Assembly (NCBI RefSeq): GCF_038967635.1
Contig: NZ_CP152413.1
Span: forward strand, 2,294,001-2,358,000
Direction of reading: 5' to 3'
Length of the DNA stretch: 64,000 nt
Source of the DNA: Bradyrhizobium sp. B124
GTDB lineage: Bacteria > Pseudomonadota > Alphaproteobacteria > Rhizobiales > Xanthobacteraceae
A program made the position numbers and the translations under genes. Below, piece by piece: positions 18,204 to 26,844 of the stretch; position 1 is the first letter of the stretch, and each line of letters begins with the position of its first letter. The notes beneath the pieces were generated by a model. The model saw nothing but the letters and a program-made list of their open reading frames with translations, was not told the DNA's origin and did not search any database.

Positions 18204-18279
18204 GGGCATGATCTCCGCGCAAACGCGTTCCGCGTTTGTCGCGAGGGAAAACCGCATCACACTTTTCCGGATCATGCCC
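18204..18279. repeat. Hairpin repeat between flgB and flgC
   Basis: Ends GGGCATGATC and GATCATGCCC bracket 56 bases containing AAACGCG...CGCGTTT and a GAAAAGTG-type segment (as complement). The repeat resembles the one at 38785-38833. It overlaps the last base of the flgB stop codon and would form a stem inside the operon mRNA. Confidence 0.75.
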
Positions 18280-18689
18280 TAACCCTTGCCGATCGCGGTT
18301 TTCAGCAGATGCAGGCTCTTGCTGTAGAGGGAGGTGACGGCCGCGTAGTCCATCTGGTTGGCCGACACTTTCAGCATCTGGTCCTCGAGATTGACCGCAT
18401 TGCCGGCCGGGCGGGTCTGGAACCCGCTCTTGCCGCGATCATTGTCGAATGTGTCCGGCGCACCGGACGCCGCCATGTGGGTCGCGCTGGTCTGCATCAT
18501 CGGCAGCGTCCCCATGCCGCCGCCGACCGTGGTGCCGGCCCGGTCGAACTTCGGCTCGACCAGGTCGCGCGGCCGGAAGTTCGGCGTGTCGGAATTGGAA
18601 ATGTTCTCGGCGAGCACCCGCTGGCGCTCCTGGTGCCACTGCATCTTGCTGCGCAACGCCGACAGGATCGGCAGATCGTTCATGGACAT
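18279..18689 (-). CDS. flgB: Flagellar basal-body rod protein FlgB
   Basis: A 136-residue proximal rod protein. The family motif VLAENISNSDTPNFRPRDL lies at about 25-43, and the C-terminal helix includes NQMDYAAVTSLYSKSLHLLKTAIGKG. It is the first gene of the flgB-flgC-fliE-fliQ-fliR-flhB-cckA unit. A perfect CtrA-type box lies 73 bases upstream of its start, and GGAGCC precedes the ATG. Confidence 0.95.
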   Translation of the reverse strand: MSMNDLPILSALRSKMQWHQERQRVLAENISNSDTPNFRPRDLVEPKFDRAGTTVGGGMGTLPMMQTSATHMAASGAPDTFDNDRGKSGFQTRPAGNAVNLEDQMLKVSANQMDYAAVTSLYSKSLHLLKTAIGKG

Positions 18690-18761
18690 CGCCGCGGCTC
18701 CGTTAACCTCTTGGACGACCCTTGGGCCTTCCGAGGTAGGCAGAATTTGCCCGGTGTATGG

Positions 18762-18776
18762 TTAACGGGTGGTTAA
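18762..18776. promoter_or_regulatory. Predicted CtrA box upstream of flgB
   Basis: TTAA-CGGGTGG-TTAA, an exact match to the TTAA-N7-TTAA CtrA consensus known from Caulobacter. It lies 73-87 bases upstream of the flgB start, in the 353-base flgB/fliO intergenic region. Nothing else definite was seen in that region apart from an isolated GTTAAC half-site near 18847. Confidence 0.72.
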
Positions 18777-19042
18777 AATGTCGGACGGAGCCGTGGAGAA
18801 CGCCGCAACTGCGGCCGGCGAGCGCATTTTCGCCACGAATGCTGCGTTAACCAGCACAAACCAAGACAGCATGGGGCGCTGAGAAGTCGTTTTGGGACAA
18901 GCGATTCTTGGTTTATTAATAGAACAGTCGGCTGCAAGCCGCTGGGAATTAAGAAATAAGGCGAATCTCGGGCGCGATTCGCTGCGCAAAACCGCACCTA
19001 TCAATCCGCGCTCGTTGATGGCGGAAGCTGAGGAAGGCCACG

Positions 19043-19990
19043 ATGGCCGGGGACTCCAATATGCAGGTCATTACATTCGTCTTGGCATTCGTTGTCGTGC
19101 TGGCGCTGATCGGCGTCACCGCATGGCTCGTCCGCCGCTTCGCCGGGAACCGCCTCGGGGCCAACGCCAACCGCGGACGGATGCCGCGACTGGCCGTGAT
19201 CGACGCCGCGGCCGTCGATGGCCGCCGCCGGCTGGTGCTGGTCCGCCGCGACAACATCGAGCATCTCCTGATGATCGGTGGTCCCACCGACATCGTCGTC
19301 GAGCCGAACATCGTCCGGGCGATGCCGGGGCGCGATCAGATGTCGACCCGCCCCGCGGTCGCAGCCGATGCCGCGCCGCCGCGCGTGGCGCCGCTTCCGG
19401 ATGCCGCCTGGAACGAGAGCGAAGCCGCCCGATCCGACAATTTCGACCTTCCCGAGCCGGAGCTGCCGCCGCGACAAGCGCGGCCCTCCTTCGCCGACGA
19501 GCTGCGCCGGCCCCCGCCGCCGATCGCCGAGCGTCGCAACGATCCGCTGACGGGCTTTACGGCCGAGCGCAGCGAACCGCGGCCCGATCCGATGCCGCCG
19601 CGCCTGCCGCCGCGCTCCGAACCCGTCATCCCGCGTCCGCCGCGCGCTGCCGAGCCGCCGAAGGCGCCGCCGCGGGCGCCCGAGCGCGCCGTCACGCCGC
19701 CGCCTCCCCCTGCTCCGCCGCCGGTCGCAACCCAGGCGCCTCCGCCGGTGCCGCCGGCATCGAACGCCGATGCAAATTTGGCCGAGATGGCGCAGCGGCT
19801 CGAGGCGGCACTGCGCCGCCCGACCGGCGCCGGCGAGACCGTCGCCCCGCCGGTTGCTCCCGAGGCGCCGCCGGTTCGCGCGCCGCGTAGCGAGCCGCCT
19901 GCCCCACCGGCCGGCGGACAGAAGAGCGGCTTCGAGAATCTCGAAGACGAGATGGCATCGCTGCTCGGCCGACCGAAGAATCCTTCGTGA
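19043..19990 (+). CDS. fliO: Flagellar biosynthesis protein FliO with long proline-rich tail
   Basis: A 315-residue protein. One membrane helix (about residues 8-28) is followed by a FliO/MopB-like domain (LAVIDAAAVDGRRRLVLVRRDNIEHLLMIGGPTDIVVEPNI, about 50-90). The remaining two thirds is a disordered region rich in Pro, Ala and Arg. FliO assists assembly of the FliP/Q/R export gate. Typical FliO proteins are much shorter, so the tail is unusual. It overlaps fliP by four bases, implying translational coupling. Confidence 0.85.
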   Translation: MAGDSNMQVITFVLAFVVVLALIGVTAWLVRRFAGNRLGANANRGRMPRLAVIDAAAVDGRRRLVLVRRDNIEHLLMIGGPTDIVVEPNIVRAMPGRDQMSTRPAVAADAAPPRVAPLPDAAWNESEAARSDNFDLPEPELPPRQARPSFADELRRPPPPIAERRNDPLTGFTAERSEPRPDPMPPRLPPRSEPVIPRPPRAAEPPKAPPRAPERAVTPPPPPAPPPVATQAPPPVPPASNADANLAEMAQRLEAALRRPTGAGETVAPPVAPEAPPVRAPRSEPPAPPAGGQKSGFENLEDEMASLLGRPKNPS

Positions 19991-20739
19991 GATCAGGGAC
20001 CGTCCCGCGTAGAGTTTTTTTCATCGCTGTCCTGATCGCCGCCGGATCCTTCGCCGATCCGGCGATGGCGCAGGATATCAGCATCAATCTCGGCGGCGGC
20101 AATGGCGGCGTGACCGAGCGCGCGATCCAGCTGATCGCGCTGCTCACGGTGCTGTCGATCGCGCCGTCGATTCTCGTCATGATGACGTCGTTCACGCGCA
20201 TCGTGGTCGTGCTGTCGCTGCTGCGCACCGCGCTCGGCACCGCGACCGCGCCGCCGAACTCGGTGATGATCGCGCTCGCGATGTTCCTCACCGCCTTCGT
20301 GATGGGGCCGGTGCTGCAGAAATCCTATGACGACGGCATCAAGCCGCTGGTCGCCAACCAGATCGGCGTCGAGGAAGCGCTGCAGCGCGCTTCGGTCCCC
20401 CTGCGCGGCTTCATGCAGAAGAACGTCCGCGAGAAGGATCTGAAGCTGTTCATGGACCTTTCCGGCGAGCCGCCGCCGGCGACGCCGGAGGAGATGTCGC
20501 TGCGCATCCTGGTGCCGGCCTTCATGATCTCCGAGCTGAAGCGCGCATTCGAGATCGGCTTCCTCCTGTTCCTGCCGTTCCTGATCATCGACCTCGTGGT
20601 CGCCTCGGTCTTGATGTCGATGGGCATGATGATGCTGCCGCCGGTGGTGGTCTCGCTGCCGTTCAAGCTGATCTTCTTCGTGCTGGTCGACGGCTGGGCG
20701 CTGGTCGCCGGCAGCCTGGTGCAGAGTTACGGGGGGTAG
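19987..20739 (+). CDS. fliP: Flagellar type III export protein FliP
   Basis: A 250-residue export-gate protein. The signal sequence (cleaved near AMAQD) is typical of FliP. The motifs SIAPSILVMMTSFTRIVVVLS, PPNSVMIALAMFLT and LVPAFMISELKRAFEIGF define the family, and there are four further membrane helices. The start is GTG at 19987 overlapping the fliO stop. The fliO-fliP pair is divergent from the flgB operon, which encodes its partners FliQ, FliR and FlhB. Confidence 0.96.
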   Translation: MRSGTVPRRVFFIAVLIAAGSFADPAMAQDISINLGGGNGGVTERAIQLIALLTVLSIAPSILVMMTSFTRIVVVLSLLRTALGTATAPPNSVMIALAMFLTAFVMGPVLQKSYDDGIKPLVANQIGVEEALQRASVPLRGFMQKNVREKDLKLFMDLSGEPPPATPEEMSLRILVPAFMISELKRAFEIGFLLFLPFLIIDLVVASVLMSMGMMMLPPVVVSLPFKLIFFVLVDGWALVAGSLVQSYGG

Positions 20740-20827
20740 CAGCCCCGCGAAACATTCATGGCCTCATCGCTGGATCGGCCGTGCCGTTGCACTATCATGC
20801 GCGGCACCGCATCCAGGGAGCCGCGCC

Positions 20828-21715
20828 GTGCAGCAGCCATTCGACCGCGCCGCAGAAGACCTCGGCAACGCCATTCATCTCGAGCACGTCAACGTGCAGG
20901 TGCCGGACCAGCGCCTCGCCACGCTGTTCTACGTCGCCGGCATCGGACTGACCCGCGATCCCTATCTGATGGTCTCCGACAGCAACATGTGGGTGAATGC
21001 CGGCCGCAGCCAGTTTCATCTGCCGAGCGGACGGCCGCAGGTGCTGCGCGGCCACACCGCGATCGTGATCGCCGGACGGCAGGCCCTGCTACAGCGGCTC
21101 GCCGCGGTCGCGCCCAAGCTCGAGGGCACCGCGTTCGGCTATCGCGAGCGCAACGATCACGTCGAGGCTACCTGCCCCTGGGGCAACCGGCTGCGCTGCT
21201 TTGAACCGGACGCCGCGCGGTTCGGGCGCATCGCGCTCGGCATACCCTATGTTGAATTCGAAGTGCAGCACGGCACGGCCGAGGCGATCAGCCGGTTCTA
21301 TCCCGAAATCATGGGCATCCCCGCCGGCGTCGTGAACGGCGACGGTGTCGTCGCGCGCGCCAAGGTCGGCAAGGACCAGTATCTGCAATTCCGCGAGACC
21401 GACCAGGCGCAGGGCGAGTTCGACGGCCATCACGTCCAGATCTACATCACGGACTTCTCCGGCCCCTACAAGCGGCTGCGCGAGCGCAACCTGGTGTCCC
21501 GCGAGGACAATCAGTATCAGTACCGCTTCTGCGACATCGTCGATCCCGCCAATGGCCGGCACCTGTTCACCGTCGAGCATGAGGTGCGCAGCGCCACCCA
21601 TCCGATGTATCTGCGGCCGCTGGTCAACCGCAATCCGGCGCAGACCAACCGCTCCTTCGCCAACGGCTACGACCAGGCGCCATGGGCGATGGCGCCGGAC
21701 CAGTATGACGGATGA
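20828..21715 (+). CDS. VOC (glyoxalase-fold) family protein
   Basis: A 295-residue protein with two vicinal-oxygen-chelate-like modules. The first opens HLEHVNVQVPDQRLATLFYVAGIGL (about 17-41). The second starts LGIPYVEFEVQHGTAEAISRFYPEIMG (about 137-163) and includes GHHVQIYITDF. Such proteins bind a metal between paired modules and catalyse diverse reactions such as ring-cleavage dioxygenation or isomerisation. The substrate is not predictable. GTG is the initiator, preceded by AGGGAGCC. The aminotransferase-like gene follows 51 bases downstream and may be co-transcribed. Confidence 0.8.
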   Translation: MQQPFDRAAEDLGNAIHLEHVNVQVPDQRLATLFYVAGIGLTRDPYLMVSDSNMWVNAGRSQFHLPSGRPQVLRGHTAIVIAGRQALLQRLAAVAPKLEGTAFGYRERNDHVEATCPWGNRLRCFEPDAARFGRIALGIPYVEFEVQHGTAEAISRFYPEIMGIPAGVVNGDGVVARAKVGKDQYLQFRETDQAQGEFDGHHVQIYITDFSGPYKRLRERNLVSREDNQYQYRFCDIVDPANGRHLFTVEHEVRSATHPMYLRPLVNRNPAQTNRSFANGYDQAPWAMAPDQYDG

Positions 21716-21766
21716 GCGCGCTCGCCCGCATCGCGACATCATCAGCACTCCCAGCCACGAGACGAC

Positions 21767-22918
21767 ATGCTTCCCTCCCAGCGCCATCTGTTCGAGATCC
21801 CACGTGAGGTCTGCTACCTGAACTCCGCGTCCTACAGCCCACTGCCGCTGAAAACGCTCGACGCCGGCCGCGCGGCGGTCGGACGCAAGGGCCAGCCCTG
21901 GACGATCGACGCCGGTTTCGCCGGCCGCCAGCATGAACGCGCGCGCACCGCGGCGGCACGCCTGATCAATGCCGATCCTGATGACGTCGCGCTGATCCCG
22001 GCGATCAGCTACGGCATCGCGACCGTGGCGAAGGCGCTGACCATTCCGCGCGGCACGCGCGTTATCGTGCTGGAGAACGATCACTCCTCGCCGGTGCTGG
22101 AATGGCACGCCCGCGCCGAGGCGCAGGGTTTCGTCGTCGACACCGTGCGCCAGCCCGCCGACGGCGACTGGACGTCGGCGGTGCTCGCGACGATCGAGCG
22201 GCCGGGCGCGCCGCCCGTCGGCCTCGCCTCGATCTCGTCGGTGCATTGGGCGGACGGCGGCATCATCGACGTCGACCGGGTGCAAGCAACGCTGCGGCGG
22301 CATGGCGCGATGTTCGTGATCGACGCGACGCAGAGCGCGGGTGTCGTCGCGATGGATGTGACAAAACTCGACCCCGACGCCGTGATCTTCCCGACCTACA
22401 AATGGCTGATCGGTCCCTACGGCCGCGCTTTTCTCTACGTTGCAAAACGTCACCAGAACGGCGTGCCGCTGGAGCAGACCTCCGCCGGCCGCCGCGACGT
22501 CAATTCCGAGAAGCCGGTCTATTTCGGCGATCTCGCCTATGTCGACAACGCCCGGCGCTATGACATGGGCGAGCGCGATCATTTCATCACGTTGGAGATG
22601 GCCTCGATCGGCATGGAGATGATGGCGGAATGGGGTGCTGTCGCCGTCAGCGCGCGGCTCGCGATGCTTAACGAGCGGATCGCCGATGGCGTGCGCGATC
22701 TCGGGCTCAATTTGTTGGCGCGCAGCGTGCGCGCGCCGCATATCCTCAGCCTCGGCATGGCCGGCGGCATCCCGAAGGAATTGATCGCGCGGCTCGCCGC
22801 CGAGAACATCCACGTCGCGCTGCGGCTCGGCCGGATGCGGATCTCGCCGCACGTGTTCAACGACGAGGCCGATGTGGATCGCCTCGTCGCAGGCTTGACC
22901 AAAGCGCTGCGCGGCTAA
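21767..22918 (+). CDS. Class V aminotransferase family PLP enzyme
   Basis: A 383-residue pyridoxal-phosphate enzyme of the class V aminotransferase/cysteine desulfurase fold. Visible features are the N-terminal CYLNSASYSPLPL, the cofactor-contacting D186 and Q189 in FVIDATQSAG, and the Schiff-base lysine K212 in FPTYKWLIGPYG. Members include desulfurases, kynureninase-like enzymes and epimerases, and no substrate is claimed. Its stop codon overlaps the end of the convergent MFS gene by four bases. Confidence 0.87.
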   Translation: MLPSQRHLFEIPREVCYLNSASYSPLPLKTLDAGRAAVGRKGQPWTIDAGFAGRQHERARTAAARLINADPDDVALIPAISYGIATVAKALTIPRGTRVIVLENDHSSPVLEWHARAEAQGFVVDTVRQPADGDWTSAVLATIERPGAPPVGLASISSVHWADGGIIDVDRVQATLRRHGAMFVIDATQSAGVVAMDVTKLDPDAVIFPTYKWLIGPYGRAFLYVAKRHQNGVPLEQTSAGRRDVNSEKPVYFGDLAYVDNARRYDMGERDHFITLEMASIGMEMMAEWGAVAVSARLAMLNERIADGVRDLGLNLLARSVRAPHILSLGMAGGIPKELIARLAAENIHVALRLGRMRISPHVFNDEADVDRLVAGLTKALRG

Positions 22919-24156
22919 CTCCGCTTGCGCCCCAGCGCGACGACGCTGACCAGTTCGATCGCCAGCGCGACAGCGACTCCGGCCGCGCCGATCACGAACA
23001 GCAGCGCATAATCGCCGCTGCTGTGCGCGAACAGCCAGGACAGGCCGTAGGCGCCTGCCGCCTGGAACAGCGCGAAGGTCGTGGTCGCCCGTGCCCATGC
23101 GGAGCGCTGGCTCGCGGCCGAATGCGGGATCAACTCGTGGATGCGGCCGATCACCAGTGGCACGATGCCCGGCGTAAAACCGCCGACAATGAGGCTCGAC
23201 ACGATCAGCGCGGCTGGCGACTTCGTCACGGCGGGCAGCGCGACCGCGACCGTCTCGATCAGGAACGCGGCACGCAGCGCCGCAGCGAAGCCGGCACGGT
23301 CGGCGAGATGCCCCGTCAGCAGCGGTCCGATCACGGCGCCGATGCCGTACAGCACCCAGTAGTACGATCCTGCCGCGATGCCCTGCCCGAGGCCGCGGGC
23401 GACGAAATCAACCAGGAACACCATGTGCGGCACCAGCGCCAGCGCATTGAGGCCATATTCCACGCACAGCGCGATCACCAGCGGCGAGCGCACACTATGC
23501 GACGCGACCTGCGGCTCGGCAGCAGCATGCGCGGCTGGCACTTCCGCCGGCCACGCCTTCCAGCTGATCAATGTCAGCACCGCCGACAGCACGCCAAGGC
23601 CGTACCAGGCCTGCTTGACGCCCTGCTGCAGCAACAACGGCACCAGCGTTCCCGACGCTGCGACACCCAGTCCGACACCGGCGAAGATCACGCCGCCGAT
23701 CAGGCCGCGCTTGCTAGGCGCCGTGTGCGGCAGGATCGCAGTCGCCGCCAGCACCATGATCACCCCGCCCGTGATGCCGGCAAGGAAGCGGAAACCGAAG
23801 AACCAGATGAAGGAGATCGGCACCGCGCAGGCAAAGCAGGTGACGGCAGCCAGCAGCATCATTCCGCGCAACGCCCACACCGAGCCGATGCGCGCGCCGA
23901 GATCGCGGGCGATCAGCGCGCCGGCGAGATAGCCGGCAAGGTTGGCGGCGCCGAGATAGACGGCTTCCGCCGGCGTGAACCATTTGGCCGCGATCAGCGC
24001 CGGGATCAGCGGCGTGTAGGCAAAGCGCGCCAGCCCGAGCCCGACCAGCGAGGCGCACAGCCCCGCGGCCGCCGATAGCCACAGCGGCCCGCCAGCATCG
24101 CGATGCGATCCGGCGTGATGGCCCCGATGATGATCGACATTGGCTGACATGGACAT
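22915..24156 (-). CDS. YbfB/YjiJ family MFS transporter
   Basis: A 413-residue transporter with twelve predicted membrane helices. The family signature GLGLARFAYTPLIPALIAAKWF is near residues 39-60. An N-terminal His-rich tail (DHHRGHHAGSHRD) is unusual and might bind metal. The substrate is unknown; the family is grouped with sugar or drug exporters. GGAGGGCC precedes the start. It is convergent with the aminotransferase gene and upstream of the tautomerase gene on the same strand only in the sense of orientation; the latter lies behind it by 122 bases. Confidence 0.87.
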   Translation of the reverse strand: MSMSANVDHHRGHHAGSHRDAGGPLWLSAAAGLCASLVGLGLARFAYTPLIPALIAAKWFTPAEAVYLGAANLAGYLAGALIARDLGARIGSVWALRGMMLLAAVTCFACAVPISFIWFFGFRFLAGITGGVIMVLAATAILPHTAPSKRGLIGGVIFAGVGLGVAASGTLVPLLLQQGVKQAWYGLGVLSAVLTLISWKAWPAEVPAAHAAAEPQVASHSVRSPLVIALCVEYGLNALALVPHMVFLVDFVARGLGQGIAAGSYYWVLYGIGAVIGPLLTGHLADRAGFAAALRAAFLIETVAVALPAVTKSPAALIVSSLIVGGFTPGIVPLVIGRIHELIPHSAASQRSAWARATTTFALFQAAGAYGLSWLFAHSSGDYALLFVIGAAGVAVALAIELVSVVALGRKRS

Positions 24157-24278
24157 GGCAGTAGGCCCTCCGGCCGTTCGTGAAAAATGATTAGTTGCGA
24201 TCGCAGCAATCGCTCGCAGCGATCACAGCTCACCTCTCCCGATCGGGAGAGGTGCCCAGTTCGACGTGGCAGGGGCCG

Positions 24279-24530
24279 TCAGCGGGAAGATTTCAACGCC
24301 GTAGCGGCAGCGAGTTTCTTGCGATAGTCCAGCGCGGGCAGCCCGCCCCAGCCCCAATTATCGGTATCGACTTCCTCGATGATGACGAAGGTCGATTCCA
24401 TCGGCTTGCCGAGCACGTCGCGCAGCAATTCGCTGGTGCCCCTGATCAGCGCCGCCTTCTGCTCAGGCGTGGTGGACGACACACCCGGCGTCGTCCCCTC
24501 ACGCGTGACCTGGATGGTGACAACAGGCAT
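24279..24530 (-). CDS. Tautomerase family protein (4-oxalocrotonate type)
   Basis: An 83-residue enzyme. The sequence begins MPVVTIQVTREG, so removal of Met would expose the catalytic Pro1 of the tautomerase superfamily. The C-terminal part has TFVIIEEVDTDNWGWGG, typical of the family. It catalyses keto-enol tautomerisation of small 2-oxo acids or acts on related substrates. The start at 24530 rather than an upstream one is required to place Pro1. It lies 22 bases downstream of the SDR gene and is probably co-transcribed with it. Confidence 0.88.
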   Translation of the reverse strand: MPVVTIQVTREGTTPGVSSTTPEQKAALIRGTSELLRDVLGKPMESTFVIIEEVDTDNWGWGGLPALDYRKKLAAATALKSSR

Positions 24531-24552
24531 CACACGCTCCCGATCGTGCTCG

Positions 24553-25263
24553 TCAGTGACCGGCGCTCTGGCCGCCGTCGACATGCAGGATCTCGCCGGT
24601 GACGAAGCCCGCGCCTTCCAGGAACAGCACGGCGTCGACGATGTCCTTCATCTCGCCCATGCGGCCCACCGGATGCAGCTTGGCGAGGAAGTCGTGGGTC
24701 TCGGGGGCGTGCATCGGCGTCTTGATCACGCCGGGCGCAACTGCGTTCACGCGGATGCCGTTGGCGGCATATTCGATCGCGAGCGACTTGGTCGCCGCGC
24801 TCAGCCCGCCCTTGGTCAGGGACGCCAGCACCGAGGGCACGTTGCTGTTGGCGTGGTCGACGAGGCTCGTCGTGATCTGCACGATATGCCCGGACCCCTG
24901 CTTCACCATCTCCTTCGCCACGCGGCGGGTGATGTAGAAGAAGCCGTTGAGGTTGGTTGCGAGCACCGACGCGTAGTCCTGGTCGGTGTGATCGGTGAAC
25001 GGCTTGGCGACGAAGATGCCGGCATTGTTCACCAGCGTGTCGACGCGACCGAAGCGCGCGAGGGCCTGCTTGACGATGCGATCGGCGACCTCGGGATCGC
25101 CGATATCGCCCGGGACCGCCAGCACATCAGCATCGGTCGACGGCTTGATGCTGCGGGAATTGGCGACGACGCGGTAGTTGCGATCGCGGTAGCCCCTGAC
25201 CAGTGCCTCGCCGATCCCCTGCGACGCACCGGTGATGATGGCAACCTTTTGCTCTGCACCCAT
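24553..25263 (-). CDS. Short-chain dehydrogenase/reductase family protein lacking the catalytic Tyr
   Basis: A 236-residue SDR. The nucleotide-binding TGASQGIGEAL (11-21) and NNAG (79-82) are intact, and a Ser is present at 133. The active-site Tyr of YxxxK is not: alignment on K151 (ASLTKGGLSAATKSLA) puts Ala147 where Tyr is expected. The fold and NAD(P) binding are therefore clear, but ordinary carbonyl reduction is doubtful. GGAGAGATATC precedes the ATG. It appears to be in an operon with the tautomerase, downstream of the LysR gene. Confidence 0.85.
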   Translation of the reverse strand: MGAEQKVAIITGASQGIGEALVRGYRDRNYRVVANSRSIKPSTDADVLAVPGDIGDPEVADRIVKQALARFGRVDTLVNNAGIFVAKPFTDHTDQDYASVLATNLNGFFYITRRVAKEMVKQGSGHIVQITTSLVDHANSNVPSVLASLTKGGLSAATKSLAIEYAANGIRVNAVAPGVIKTPMHAPETHDFLAKLHPVGRMGEMKDIVDAVLFLEGAGFVTGEILHVDGGQSAGH

Positions 25264-25351
25264 GATATCTCTCCATCTGTTGCTGAAGCGGCATCAGCAC
25301 CGCCTCGATGGAGCGCAAGCTAGATACATCCGCATTTCGTGCGAATGCCCG

Positions 25352-26311
25352 CTATTCGGCAGACACTCTTCCGCGGCGCGAACGACTGGCCTGGCTGGCC
25401 TCGCGCGACAGCCGCTCGAAATAGCGCTTCAGCCGCGGCGCCGCGAAATCGACGAAGGCGCGCACCTTCGGCACGTCGAAGCGACCCTGCGGCGCCAGCA
25501 GATGCACCGGCAAGGCCGGATGCTCGTCCTTGGCAAGCAGGATCTGCAATCGCCCGTCACGGATTTCCTCGGCAATGTGATACGAGAACAGCCGGGTGAC
25601 GCCGTGCCCCTCGCTGGCCGAGGCGACCGCCGCCCGCACCGTGTTGACGGACAGGCGCGGCGCGAACTGGACCGCGCGCGCCACCTTCGACTTCGCGGCC
25701 GGCGGAAAGCTCCAGGAGTCGAGCCCGAAATGCGTCATCGCAATGATCTGGTGTTTTGCGAGATCAGCCGGCTCGCTGATATCAGGGTGCTGCGCAAGAT
25801 AGCCGGGCGACGCCGCGACCACACGGCGCACCTCACCGAGCTTGATCGCGACAAAATTGGAATCGGCGAGCTGCGCGATGCGCAGCGCGACGTCGATGCC
25901 CTCGTCGATCAGATTGACGGTGCGATCGAGCATCACGAGCCGCACCGTCACCGCCGGATATTCGGTCATGAAGGCGTCGAGCAGCGGCCGCAGCACGTCC
26001 TCGCCGACGACGACGGGTGCGGTGATGGTCAGCGTGCCGCGTGGCGCCGACCGCTCGCCGCCGGCCGAGATGTCGGCCTCCTCCAGCTCGCTGAGGATTC
26101 GCCGGCACGCCGCCGCGTAACGCTGGCCGGCGTCGCTCAGCTTCAGCGACCGCGTGGTGCGATGAAGCAGTTCGGCGCCGACATGATGTTCGAGGAATGC
26201 GATCGCCCGGCTGACCGCCGCCGGCGAGCGCCGCAGTTTCCGTCCCGCACCGGCAAGGCTGCCCTCGTCGACCGCCGCGACGAAGACCTTCATGGCGTCG
26301 ATGCGGTCCAT
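25352..26311 (-). CDS. LysR family transcriptional regulator
   Basis: A 319-residue regulator. The N-terminal winged helix-turn-helix is standard (MKVFVAAVDEGSLAGAGRKL, then SPAAVSRAIAFLEHHVGAELLHRTTRSLKLSDAG, through about residue 65). A periplasmic-binding-protein-like effector domain follows. The start is supported by GGGGAGAGCG. It lies 88 bases upstream of the SDR gene on the same strand, so it may regulate the SDR-tautomerase pair. The ligand is unknown. Confidence 0.92.
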   Translation of the reverse strand: MDRIDAMKVFVAAVDEGSLAGAGRKLRRSPAAVSRAIAFLEHHVGAELLHRTTRSLKLSDAGQRYAAACRRILSELEEADISAGGERSAPRGTLTITAPVVVGEDVLRPLLDAFMTEYPAVTVRLVMLDRTVNLIDEGIDVALRIAQLADSNFVAIKLGEVRRVVAASPGYLAQHPDISEPADLAKHQIIAMTHFGLDSWSFPPAAKSKVARAVQFAPRLSVNTVRAAVASASEGHGVTRLFSYHIAEEIRDGRLQILLAKDEHPALPVHLLAPQGRFDVPKVRAFVDFAAPRLKRYFERLSREASQASRSRRGRVSAE

Positions 26312-26337
26312 CGCTCTCCCCGGGCTCGCTGCAGCCG

Positions 26338-26574
26338 CTAGCCCTCTACGTCATACTGCTTGCTGAGGTGATCGCCGATCTGCACCAGCATCGCGACGCA
26401 TTCGGGGTAGCCGGGCCGCGCCACCGTGGCTTCGTTGGCGCTGGCGCGGAATTCCCAGCTGTCGCCGTCGCGCAGCACGGAGATGTCGATGCCGTCGGGG
26501 CAGTCGGCATGAACTTTCAACTCGGCCCGCGCCATCGCGATGAGTTCGGCTTCAGTCTTGATCGGCTTGCTCAT
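26338..26574 (-). CDS. Small hypothetical protein
   Basis: A 78-residue acidic protein (MSKPIKTEAELIAMARAELK) with a central GIDISVLRDGDSWEFRAS strand pair and a helix near the end. GGGAGGACG precedes the ATG. It has no signal, membrane segment or known motif and no recognised family. It sits immediately upstream of the LysR gene in the same orientation, 26 bases from its start. Confidence 0.65.
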   Translation of the reverse strand: MSKPIKTEAELIAMARAELKVHADCPDGIDISVLRDGDSWEFRASANEATVARPGYPECVAMLVQIGDHLSKQYDVEG

Positions 26575-26844
26575 GTGACGGCGTCCTCCCGGCTGGCGAC
26601 ATCAGCCATGGTTGCCGATTTGGCAGCGAAATGTCGAGAGGACGCACCCGATCACGGGCTGTTGCAATTGACAAATTGCAGGTCCCCGGCGAACATCGGG
26701 CCGGGTCGATACCACCCGCCGCTTGCACCCCGCCCGGGGACGGTGAACGTATCAAGCCAGGTTTCAGGCTTCCTTTGCCCGCACGAACGGGTCAGCAACG
26801 CAAGCCCCTGACGCTTTCCGTTCGTCGATGCAAAGGTTGATCCC

